Source: Sphingomonas phyllosphaerae FA2 (GTDB taxonomy: Bacteria > Pseudomonadota > Alphaproteobacteria > Sphingomonadales > Sphingomonadaceae). Taken from it: 64,000 bases of DNA. The position numbers and the translations under genes were made by a program. The stretch spans positions 434,001 through 498,000 of the forward strand of contig NZ_KE386571.1 in the NCBI RefSeq assembly GCF_000427645.1, given 5' to 3'. Below the pieces are notes generated by a model, which made no database searches, was not told where the DNA came from, and saw nothing but the letters and a program-made list of their open reading frames with translations. Shown in pieces: positions 9,384 to 16,353 of the stretch (its first letter is position 1; the number at the start of each line of letters is the position of its first letter).

Positions 9384-9401
9384 TGGTTCTGTTTTGGTAT
9401 T
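9384..9401 (+). promoter_or_regulatory. Candidate GntR-regulator operator ahead of GH20
   Basis: The bases read TGGTTCT-gttt-TGGTATT, two direct repeats with a 4-base spacer. The second copy belongs to the shared octamer TGGT(A/C)TTG found before all four unit starts of the locus. I recall a TGGTATT-n4-TGGTATT direct repeat being predicted for GntR-family GlcNAc regulators in other proteobacteria, from memory only. Confidence 0.6.
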
Positions 9402-9447
9402 GGCAGGCATCATGCCGCCGCGATTCCGGCGCGTCCATGCCGCCGGC

Positions 9448-9480
9448 AAAAAAAATGGGCCCCCGCGGATGCGGAGGCCC
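9448..9480 (-). terminator. Rho-independent terminator after the TonB-dependent receptor
   Basis: Read on the minus strand, GGGCCTCCGC and GCGGGGGCCC form a 10-bp stem (one G-T pair) around a 4-base loop, followed after one base by eight T residues. It lies 30 bases beyond the receptor stop, so the receptor and the GH20 unit are probably separate transcripts. Confidence 0.88.
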
Positions 9481-9509
9481 AGGGCAGGAATTAAGATAAG
9501 TAACTGAGG

Positions 9510-12338
9510 TTATAAGCGGAACGTCACGCTGCCGACGAAGGTGCGGCCATTCTTGTAGAAGGCCGACGGACGGTCGGGGGTGCCGCTGTACTGGAGATAG
9601 GTCTCGTCCAGCAGGTTCTGCGCGTTGACGGTCAGCGAAATGTTCTGGGTCAGCGCCAGCGAGGCCGACGCGTCCAGCTGATTGTACGGCGCGACCATCT
9701 CGAACGAGTTCAGGCGACCGATCGAGCGGAAGTAGGACGAGCGGTAATTGTAGCTGACGCGCGCCTGGAACGGACCCTTCTCAAAATAAGGGATCACGTT
9801 AACGGTGTGCTTCGACAGATACGGCAGGTTCAGCGCACCGTCGATGCCCGGGATCACCGAGGTCGAGCTGTCCTGATAGGCATAGTTCGCCTGGATGCCG
9901 AACCCGCCCCAAATCTCGGCCTGGCCGTTGACCAGTACGCCGTTGACCTTCGCCTTGCCGGCGTTGATCGGGCTGTTCACGCGGTAGGTGTTGATGACCC
10001 GGCCCTCGAGCGAGTTGTAAAAGCTCTGCCCGGTTTGGGTCGTGGTGATGATGTAGTTGCTGATCTCGCGACGATAGAGTTCGAGCGACAGCAACGCACC
10101 GGCGCGCGGATAGAATTCCGCGGTAACCTCGTAATTGGTCGACTCGTAGGGCTTCAAGTTCGGGTTGCCGCCGCCGGCGTCAAGCGTGACGTCGTTCTGC
10201 GAGATCGACGCTGCCAGATCCTGATAGCGCGGACGCGAGATCACCTTGGCCGCCGCGCCGCGCACGATGAACTGCGGCGAGATTTCGTAAGCGACGTTCA
10301 GCGCCGGCAGGAACTTCAGATAGTCCGTTGAGGTGCTGGTCGGAACCGGCGTCGGGTTCTGGTTGGTCGCGGTCGGCAGCGACAGCGCATAGTAAGACGC
10401 GTCATGGGTGTAGACCAGACGACCGCCGAGGTTGCCGCGCAGCCCGCCCTGATCAAAGTTCACCTGGACGTAGCTCGCCGCGGTCCGCTCCTCGACGCGC
10501 GTCGAGGCACCGACCTTGTAGAACAGCGGCGTGTTGATGCTATTCGCAAGGATGTCGATCACCGCCTCGCGCGGCAGGTTGAGGTACTTGGTCGCGGTGC
10601 CCGAGCCGCCCGAGCCGTCGAAGATCCCGTCCGGCGTGGTCAGCGTGGTGACGCCGAGCTGCGAGCCGTCCTTCGACGTGGTCAGATAGCTGTTGATGCC
10701 GCGCGCATCGATCTTGTTGACGTGATCGGTGATCCGGGCGCCGATCAGCAGCTGCTTGAAGAAGCCGTCGCCCAGCGGGACGACCGCGTCGAAGCCGCCG
10801 AATGCATCGCGATCGGTTGTGACGCTGTAATCCTGCCCGCCGATCTGTGCGGCGTTCAACTGCGTGCCGTTGACGAGATACGGCGTGCCCTCGATCGTGA
10901 CCTTGTTGTTGCTTGGGTTGGTGAAGTAATTGGCCGGGTTGGTCAGGTCGCCGGTGAAGTTCACCTCCGCCGTCGTCGGCGAAATCGCGTAGCTGAACGG
11001 CAGCTTGGTCTGCACGTTGAACAGATATTCGGGGTTGCGGCCACCGGTCGCCTTGCTCCAGCCGCCGACGAACGACACCTTGGCACCGTTGTCGCCTTCC
11101 CAATCGGCGAAGAAGTTGAGGTTGTCGGTCTTCAGCTTGGTCGAGCGGACTAGCGTATCCAGCTGCGCGTTGCGCTGGCTGGTCGCCGCGCCGAAGCTGG
11201 CATTGGTGATGACGCCGTTCGAGATCGTCGCGGATTGCAGGTCGGCACCGCTCCATGCGCCAGGGATCGTGTACATCGACTGGCTATAGTTGTTGTAATT
11301 GCCGTCGATGTGCAGGCCGTTCAACGTCAGCGTCAGATTGCTGGCCGGACGATACTGCACCGTGCCCGACACGCTGGTGCGCTCGCGCTGCTGCTGGAAA
11401 TAGGCGTAGTTGATGCCGAACGGCAGCGTCGCGGCGGCGAGGTCGTTGCGCGTGCCGCCCGTGACGGTGGCGTTTGGGTTCTTGAGCAGCGCTTGCCCGC
11501 TGGCATCGCGGACGAGGTTGATGTTACCGTTGGCATCACGGGTCGGGTTGCCATCCGCGTCGTTGATCGTCTGGAACAGACGGCCGTCGGCTTGCTCGTA
11601 CCCGAAGAATTCGACGCCGGCGCGGACGAGCTGCTGCTTGTCATAGGTGGCGGCGACGAGGAAGCCGAACGTCTCGTCCTGGTTCTTCCAGCTGTACAGG
11701 CCCGAGCCGCGGATGCTGCCCTTCTCCGAACGGTCGTTGTAGGTGTAGCCGCCCGAGGCGAACACCGAATTGGCGTCCAGCTCCAGCGGGCGCCGCGTGC
11801 GCACGATCACCGTGCCGCCGAGGCTGCCGTCCTCGAGTCGGGCCTCGGGCGACTTGTAGACTTCAAGGCGGTCGACCAGCTCGGGGGCGAGCAGCGAATA
11901 GTTGAAGGTACGGCTCGACGGATCGTTGTCGTTGCCGCCCCAATCGGCCGAGGCGAGCGCGTGGCCGTCGAGCAGCATGCGGTTGAGCGCCGGATCGGTA
12001 CCGAGGATCGCGACCTTCTCGCCCTCACCGAAGCGGCGGTCGATCGAGACGCCGGGGATGTGCGCGAGCGACTCGGCGACGTTGCGATCCGGGAATTTGC
12101 CGATGTCCTCGGCCGAGATCGCGTCGACGACCGCGTTGGCGTTGCGCTTCAGCTCGATCGCCTGCCGAAGACTGCCGGCATAGCCGGTGACGACGATGTC
12201 GTCGCCGACGGTGCCGTCGGCCTGCGTGTCGGGCGCGGCGCTTGCCGGCGGCGTGGCCGGCGTCTGCTGCGCCTGCGCGCTGGTGGCGGCGAAACCGACA
12301 ATGGCGGTGGAAACCAGCATCATGTGACGCAAGCGCAT
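9510..12338 (-). CDS. TonB-dependent outer-membrane receptor
   Basis: A 942-residue receptor of the Xanthomonas/Caulobacter/sphingomonad type that imports large carbohydrate or nutrient molecules using TonB energy. Signal peptide MRLRHMMLVSTAIVG...AQA; a TonB-box-like DDIVVTGY at about residues 46-53; plug domain with AEDIGKFPDRNVAESL, the RMLLDG segment and GSLGGTVIVRTRRPL; then a beta-barrel ending SVTFRL. The start is backed by GAGGGGGTTCAGGT ahead of ATG. It stands alone, with its own terminator, divergent from the GntR gene. By position it should import glycopeptides, N-glycan fragments or GlcNAc oligomers; the actual substrate cannot be read from sequence. Confidence 0.93.
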   Translation of the reverse strand: MRLRHMMLVSTAIVGFAATSAQAQQTPATPPASAAPDTQADGTVGDDIVVTGYAGSLRQAIELKRNANAVVDAISAEDIGKFPDRNVAESLAHIPGVSIDRRFGEGEKVAILGTDPALNRMLLDGHALASADWGGNDNDPSSRTFNYSLLAPELVDRLEVYKSPEARLEDGSLGGTVIVRTRRPLELDANSVFASGGYTYNDRSEKGSIRGSGLYSWKNQDETFGFLVAATYDKQQLVRAGVEFFGYEQADGRLFQTINDADGNPTRDANGNINLVRDASGQALLKNPNATVTGGTRNDLAAATLPFGINYAYFQQQRERTSVSGTVQYRPASNLTLTLNGLHIDGNYNNYSQSMYTIPGAWSGADLQSATISNGVITNASFGAATSQRNAQLDTLVRSTKLKTDNLNFFADWEGDNGAKVSFVGGWSKATGGRNPEYLFNVQTKLPFSYAISPTTAEVNFTGDLTNPANYFTNPSNNKVTIEGTPYLVNGTQLNAAQIGGQDYSVTTDRDAFGGFDAVVPLGDGFFKQLLIGARITDHVNKIDARGINSYLTTSKDGSQLGVTTLTTPDGIFDGSGGSGTATKYLNLPREAVIDILANSINTPLFYKVGASTRVEERTAASYVQVNFDQGGLRGNLGGRLVYTHDASYYALSLPTATNQNPTPVPTSTSTDYLKFLPALNVAYEISPQFIVRGAAAKVISRPRYQDLAASISQNDVTLDAGGGNPNLKPYESTNYEVTAEFYPRAGALLSLELYRREISNYIITTTQTGQSFYNSLEGRVINTYRVNSPINAGKAKVNGVLVNGQAEIWGGFGIQANYAYQDSSTSVIPGIDGALNLPYLSKHTVNVIPYFEKGPFQARVSYNYRSSYFRSIGRLNSFEMVAPYNQLDASASLALTQNISLTVNAQNLLDETYLQYSGTPDRPSAFYKNGRTFVGSVTFRL

Positions 12339-12661
12339 ACCTGAACCCCCTCATAAGCCCGTGGGCCGAGCACATTGATAAACGGGCGATGCGTCGGCGT
12401 AGTCGTAACTACGAACCGCATCGGTCCTGGACTGGTCTTGTAACCAATCTGGGTCAGCTCGGACATAGGTTGTTACGAAATAGTTTCACGTGCAAAAGCG
12501 ATTTTTAGCATTTCGGTCGAAAGTGTGGTTTTTGGGCGACATGGCGATCCCGCCGTTCTGGCGTCGCATTGGCCGGGTTGGGGTTGCGCGCCGTCGGGCT
12601 TGGGTTACGGTTGCCGTCAGGGGAAAGCTCTGCGCTCTAGCGGAGACAGGAAGGAACGCGG
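12339..12661. promoter_or_regulatory. Divergent promoter region between receptor and regulator
   Basis: This 323-base gap carries the promoters of the receptor (minus strand) and the GntR gene (plus strand). No gene was seen in it. It is more AT-rich around 12430-12540 than its surroundings and contains the candidate operator at 12422-12439, which also includes TGGT-N6-ACCA dyad symmetry at 12433-12446. Clear -35/-10 boxes could not be assigned. Confidence 0.6.
12422..12439 (+). promoter_or_regulatory. Candidate GntR-regulator operator ahead of the receptor
   Basis: The bases read CGGTCCT-ggac-TGGTCTT, a direct repeat with the same 4-base spacing as the site before GH20. TGGTCTTG is the shared octamer. 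Its place between receptor and regulator would allow control of both. Confidence 0.6.
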
Positions 12662-13399
12662 ATGGCCTTTTCGGACGAGGTGGGACGGTTTCGGGAGGGC
12701 AATGCCGCGCCGCTCTACCTCCAGTTGCAACAGGTGATCCGCGAGGCGATCGATGGCGGCATCCTCAACCAGGGTGATGCGATTCCCGCCGAGCGCGATC
12801 TGGCGGTCGAATATGACGTGTCGCGGATCACGGTGCGCAAGGCGATCGGCGGGCTGGTCGAGGACGGATTGCTGACGCGGCGGCGTGGGGCGGGGACGTT
12901 CGTCGCCGGGCGCGTCGAGAAGAGCTTCTCCAAACTCTCGTCCTTCTCCGAGGACATGGCGGCGCGCGGCAAGACCGCGTCGAGTAGCTGGATCAGCCGC
13001 GTGGCCAGCACCGTGAACCCAGAGGAGAGCATGGCGCTGGGGCTGTCACCGGGCGCACCGGTGTTCCGTTTCCAGCGCATCCGCCATGCCGACGACGAGC
13101 CGATGGCGCTCGAGGTGTCGACGATCGCCGGTTACTGCCTGCCGTCGGTCGAGGCGGTCGAGGACTCGCTGTACAGTGCGCTCGACAAGGCGGGCAGCCG
13201 CCCGGTGCGCGCGCTCCAGCGGTTGCGCGCAGTGCCGTTCGGGCCGGAACATGCCAAGATGCTGGGGGTCGACGCCGGCCATGCCGGGCTGTTGATCGAA
13301 CGCCGCGGGTTCCGGCGCGACGGGCGCGCGGTGGAGTTCACGCGGTCCTATTATCGCGGCGATGCCTATGACTTCGTCGCGGAATTGTCGGACCTCTGA
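12662..13399 (+). CDS. GntR/HutC-family transcriptional regulator (NagR/NagQ-like)
   Basis: A 245-residue regulator. The N-terminal winged helix (about residues 15-80) shows PLYLQLQQVIREAI, PAERDLAVEYDVSRITVRKA and LTRRRGAGTFV, as in the GntR family. The C-terminal half (about 95-240) is a UTRA ligand domain with VFRFQRIR and FTRSYYRGDAYDF. HutC-subfamily members with this plan commonly sense GlcNAc-6-phosphate or glucosamine-6-phosphate in GlcNAc loci. The start follows GACAGGAAGGAACGCGG. It is divergent from the receptor and is the only regulator seen in the locus, so it most likely controls all four units. The ligand is inferred from context. Confidence 0.9.
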   Translation: MAFSDEVGRFREGNAAPLYLQLQQVIREAIDGGILNQGDAIPAERDLAVEYDVSRITVRKAIGGLVEDGLLTRRRGAGTFVAGRVEKSFSKLSSFSEDMAARGKTASSSWISRVASTVNPEESMALGLSPGAPVFRFQRIRHADDEPMALEVSTIAGYCLPSVEAVEDSLYSALDKAGSRPVRALQRLRAVPFGPEHAKMLGVDAGHAGLLIERRGFRRDGRAVEFTRSYYRGDAYDFVAELSDL

Positions 13400-13469
13400 G
13401 CTCCCGTCGTCCCGGACTTGATCCGGGACCCCGCTTCTCCTCGACGGTTGCGCCAGGAGCGGGACCCCG

Positions 13470-13478
13470 GATCAAGTC
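13470..13478 (+). repeat. Target site duplication, left copy
   Basis: GATCAAGTC directly before the left inverted repeat of the insertion sequence, matching 14632-14640. Because the flanking bases are partly palindromic, the duplication could also be drawn as 7 or 5 bases with longer inverted repeats. Confidence 0.8.
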
Positions 13479-14631
13479 GAGACCTCTGCGAAAGGCGCCC
13501 GAGAAGGCGGGTAAGGCTTTTCTGGCCGATGGGGGGAGCCGTCAAGCGTGCAGGTAGGTGGGTGTATGTCCCCTGCCGAGAAGCCTCGAACGGGTCGTTC
13601 AAGCAGCAGCCCGCCGCAGATTATAGGCGATGGCGGCAAGGTCGACCTGGAGGCGGCATCGTTCGAGCCCGCGGTAGCGCATTCTGACCAGGCCGTAGGA
13701 ACCGCGCTTGAGTTCGGAAAAGGTCCGCTCGACGGCGCCGCGTATCCGTCCGATCAGCTTGTTGCGCACCGCCTGCCAAGGGGGAAGCGTCGGTTGCCCG
13801 CGCACGCGGCGATGCTGGATGCGGTCCTTGATGCCGCGCGCCTTGAGCGCCTCGCGCCGGGCGCGCTTCTCGTAAGCCTTGTCGGCATAGACGGCGCGCT
13901 CGTCGCCCAGGATGAGGTCGTCGGCCACTTCGCTCTCATAGGTCTTGGCCGGCGTCACCCGCCGGTTGCGGATCAACCCCGAACCCTGGTCGACACCGAC
14001 ATGCACCTTATAGCCGAAGAACAGCCGGCGTCCCCGGTCGACGCGCGTCCAGCTGGCGTCGGGGTCGTTGGCCGAACGGCTCTCCCCGCCTTCCGCCGGC
14101 CGGGCACTGCGCGGCGGACAACGGACCGCCGCCTCCACCAGCGTGGCGTCGATCAACGTACCGGACTTGACCAGGAAGCCTGCCGCATCGAGCTGACGCT
14201 GCACCTCGACGAACAGCGCCTCGCCCAGCCCCGCCTCGACCAGCGCCAGCCGGAAGCGGCACAAGGTCGTCTCATCCGGCGTCGGCTCCTCCAGCGCCAG
14301 GCCGCAGAACCGCCGGAACGATACCCGGTCGGATAGCGCCTCCTCCAGCCCCGGGTCCGACAAGCCATACCATTGCTGCAGCAGCAGCGCCCGCACCATC
14401 GCCAGCGCCCGGTACGGCGGACGTCCCGTCGTCCCGGGCCGCACCCGCCGCACCAGCGCCTCCACCGGCGCCCAGTCGATCAGCGCCGCGATCCGCTCCA
14501 ACCGCGCATTCCGGCCAAACCCCGCCGGCAAAAACGCCTCCGCAAATCCCCGCTGTTCCATCGACGCCGATCCTCCCACAGCATCGAATCATATCCATGC
14601 CGAAACGTCAGCACATTTTCGCAGAGGTCTC
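13479..14631 (-). mobile_element. Insertion sequence, IS5 superfamily, complete
   Basis: A 1153-base element with perfect 15-base terminal inverted repeats, GAGACCTCTGCGAAA on the left and its reverse complement on the right (14617-14631), and one intact transposase gene. Direct copies of GATCAAGTC flank it. It lies in the gap between the convergent regulator and PTS permease genes, inside a dispersed repeat, and interrupts no gene. The perfect ends and intact gene suggest recent arrival. Confidence 0.9.
13599..14561 (-). CDS. IS5-family DDE transposase
   Basis: A transposase of about 320 residues. The N-terminal part has GRPPYRALAMVRALLLQQWYGLSDP (here spanning about residues 45-70) and RRFCGL. 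The catalytic core shows Asp in GTLIDATLVEA, Asp in AVYADKAYEKR and Glu in AVERTFSELKR, the expected DDE set, followed by YGLVRMRYRGLERC and a C-terminal ALNL-like IAYNLRR. The ATG at 14561 is preferred because GGGAGGATC lies about 10 bases upstream; a GTG six codons earlier is possible. Intact and likely functional. Confidence 0.9.
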   Translation of the reverse strand: MEQRGFAEAFLPAGFGRNARLERIAALIDWAPVEALVRRVRPGTTGRPPYRALAMVRALLLQQWYGLSDPGLEEALSDRVSFRRFCGLALEEPTPDETTLCRFRLALVEAGLGEALFVEVQRQLDAAGFLVKSGTLIDATLVEAAVRCPPRSARPAEGGESRSANDPDASWTRVDRGRRLFFGYKVHVGVDQGSGLIRNRRVTPAKTYESEVADDLILGDERAVYADKAYEKRARREALKARGIKDRIQHRRVRGQPTLPPWQAVRNKLIGRIRGAVERTFSELKRGSYGLVRMRYRGLERCRLQVDLAAIAYNLRRAAA

Positions 14632-14640
14632 GATCAAGTC
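14632..14640 (+). repeat. Target site duplication, right copy
   Basis: GATCAAGTC directly after the right inverted repeat of the insertion sequence, identical to 13470-13478. Confidence 0.8.
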
Positions 14641-14652
14641 CGGGGTGACGGC

Positions 14653-16353
14653 TTATTGGGTCAAGGCTTCCGCATCCGCTACCAGCAGGTGCAGCGTGCC
14701 ATCCGCCGGTCGCGCCACCGCGCGGACGCCCAGTCCGCGCAATGCCGTTTCGTCGACCTTCGCCTGCCTCAGCGTCACGCGGACGCGCCCCGGATGGACG
14801 CTGGCCTGTCGCACATTCGCTGCACCGCCGAGCGCCTCCAGCGTCGATGCCGAGAGCACCACCGCCGCGTCGGCGGTGTCATCGACAACGTTGACCGCCG
14901 TGACCGTCACGCCGCCTGCCGCGAGCGCATCGCGAATCTCAACCGCGACCACATCGGCGATCGGGCCAAGCACGACCTGCAACGCGGTCGGCGAGGGGCG
15001 GATCAGCCCGCGCGCGCCGAGCGCCTTGAGCGCGGCATCGTCGACCGCCTGCTGGTCGCGCACGTTCAGCCGCAGCCGGGTGGTGCATGCGCCGACTTCG
15101 GTGAGGTTGCCGGCCCCGCCCAGCGCGCGCGCGAACGCCGCACCGCGCTCTCCCGCGGCGACCGCCACCGGCCCGTCGCCCTCGACCGGCTCGCGCCCCG
15201 GAGTCTTGAGGTCGAAGCGCGCGATGAAGAAACGGAACAGCCCGTAATAGAGCGCGAAATAGACCGCACCGACCGGGAGCAGCAGCAGCGGCCGTGTCGC
15301 GAGCCGGAAGTTCAGCACATAATCGAGCAGCCCCGCCGAGAAGCCGAACCCCAGCTTCACGCCCAGCGCGTCCATCAGCGCCATCGATATGCCGGTCAGC
15401 ACCGCATGGACCGCATAGAGGATCGGCGCGAGGAACATGAAGCTGAACTCGATGGGCTCGGTCACGCCGGTCAGCATCGAGGTGAGCGCGAGGCTGAACA
15501 GCATCCCGCCGATCGCCTTGCGCCGTTCCGGCAGCGCGGCATGGTACATCGCGAGGCAGGCGGCGGGCAGGCCGAACATCATGACCGGGAAGAAGCCGGC
15601 CATGAACGCGCCCGCGCCGGGGTCGCCTGCGAAGAAGCGGCGCAAGTCGCCGGTGCTGCCGTGATAGTCGCCCATCACGAACCAGACGATATTGTTGAGC
15701 AGATGGTGCAGCCCGGTGACGAGCAGCAGCCGATTGAGCAGCCCGAACAAGAACAGCCCCGCGCCGCCCGAGGCGGCGATGCCGTAGCTCAGCTGGTCGA
15801 TCCCGCTGGCGATCGCGGCGAACCCGGTGCCGATGACCACCGCGAGCACGAGGCCGGCGAGACCGCTGACGATCGGTACGAAGCGCCGTCCGCCGAAGAA
15901 GGCGAGATATTCGGGCAGCGCGATCGTCGAAAAGCGATTGTAGAACAAGCCGCCGACCAGCCCCGAGAGGATGCCGGCGGGGACGTCGAGCCGCGTGATC
16001 GCCTTCGCCTTCCACGCTGCGATCGCCAGATCGGCCGAAGGGCCGGTCAGCCCGGCGGTGACCTCAGGGGGCACCGACAACAGCACCTTAGCGGCTTCGG
16101 TGGCGACGAGGAAGCAGACCACGCCCGCCAGACACGCCGCGCCGTTGCCGTCGCGCGCGAAGCCGGTCGCGACGCCGATCGCGAACAGCAGTCCCAGGTG
16201 CGAGAAGATCGCGTCGCCGGCCGCGCTGACGAACGCGATGTTCAGCAGGTCGGGCTGGCCGAGCCGCAGCAGCAGCCCGGCGATCGGCAAGACCGCGATC
16301 GGCAGCATCAAGGCGCGGCCGAGCGGCTGGAGGGTGCCGAGGATCGACTTCAT
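14653..16353 (-). CDS. nagE: PTS N-acetylglucosamine permease, IIC-IIB with extra IIB-like domain
   Basis: A 566-residue inner-membrane permease that imports GlcNAc (or a related sugar) as its 6-phosphate. The IIC part (about 1-385) is strongly hydrophobic and carries TGLHHLLNNIVWF and the TEPIEFSFMFLAP segment typical of the glucose/GlcNAc superfamily. The IIB domain (about 395-475) has the phosphorylation site Cys423 in EVGACTTRLR. A second IIB-like stretch (about 488-560) shows ALGGAANVRQASVHPGRVRV, in which the cysteine position is not Cys, so it cannot be phosphorylated there. It starts by ATGA overlap with the IIA-HPr-EI gene and ends about 20 bases before the insertion site. NagE is inferred from neighbours nagA and the deaminase. 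Confidence 0.9.
   Translation of the reverse strand: MKSILGTLQPLGRALMLPIAVLPIAGLLLRLGQPDLLNIAFVSAAGDAIFSHLGLLFAIGVATGFARDGNGAACLAGVVCFLVATEAAKVLLSVPPEVTAGLTGPSADLAIAAWKAKAITRLDVPAGILSGLVGGLFYNRFSTIALPEYLAFFGGRRFVPIVSGLAGLVLAVVIGTGFAAIASGIDQLSYGIAASGGAGLFLFGLLNRLLLVTGLHHLLNNIVWFVMGDYHGSTGDLRRFFAGDPGAGAFMAGFFPVMMFGLPAACLAMYHAALPERRKAIGGMLFSLALTSMLTGVTEPIEFSFMFLAPILYAVHAVLTGISMALMDALGVKLGFGFSAGLLDYVLNFRLATRPLLLLPVGAVYFALYYGLFRFFIARFDLKTPGREPVEGDGPVAVAAGERGAAFARALGGAGNLTEVGACTTRLRLNVRDQQAVDDAALKALGARGLIRPSPTALQVVLGPIADVVAVEIRDALAAGGVTVTAVNVVDDTADAAVVLSASTLEALGGAANVRQASVHPGRVRVTLRQAKVDETALRGLGVRAVARPADGTLHLLVADAEALTQ

Larger units (their letters stand above)
13405..14650. repeat. Dispersed repeat family A copy, split by an insertion sequence
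   Basis: The left part (13405-13478) begins cgtcgtcccggacttgatcc and ends ccggatcaagtc. The right part (14632-14650) continues gatcaagtccggggtgacg. Joined at the duplicated bases they restore an ordinary family A palindrome like those at 28690, 32218, 40520, 47178 and 60640. The insertion is therefore later than the repeat. Confidence 0.85.

Noticed and set aside
13479..14631. Genomic island or prophage around the insertion sequence
   Set aside because: No integrase, phage genes, tRNA attachment site or change in gene style was seen; it is a single insertion sequence.
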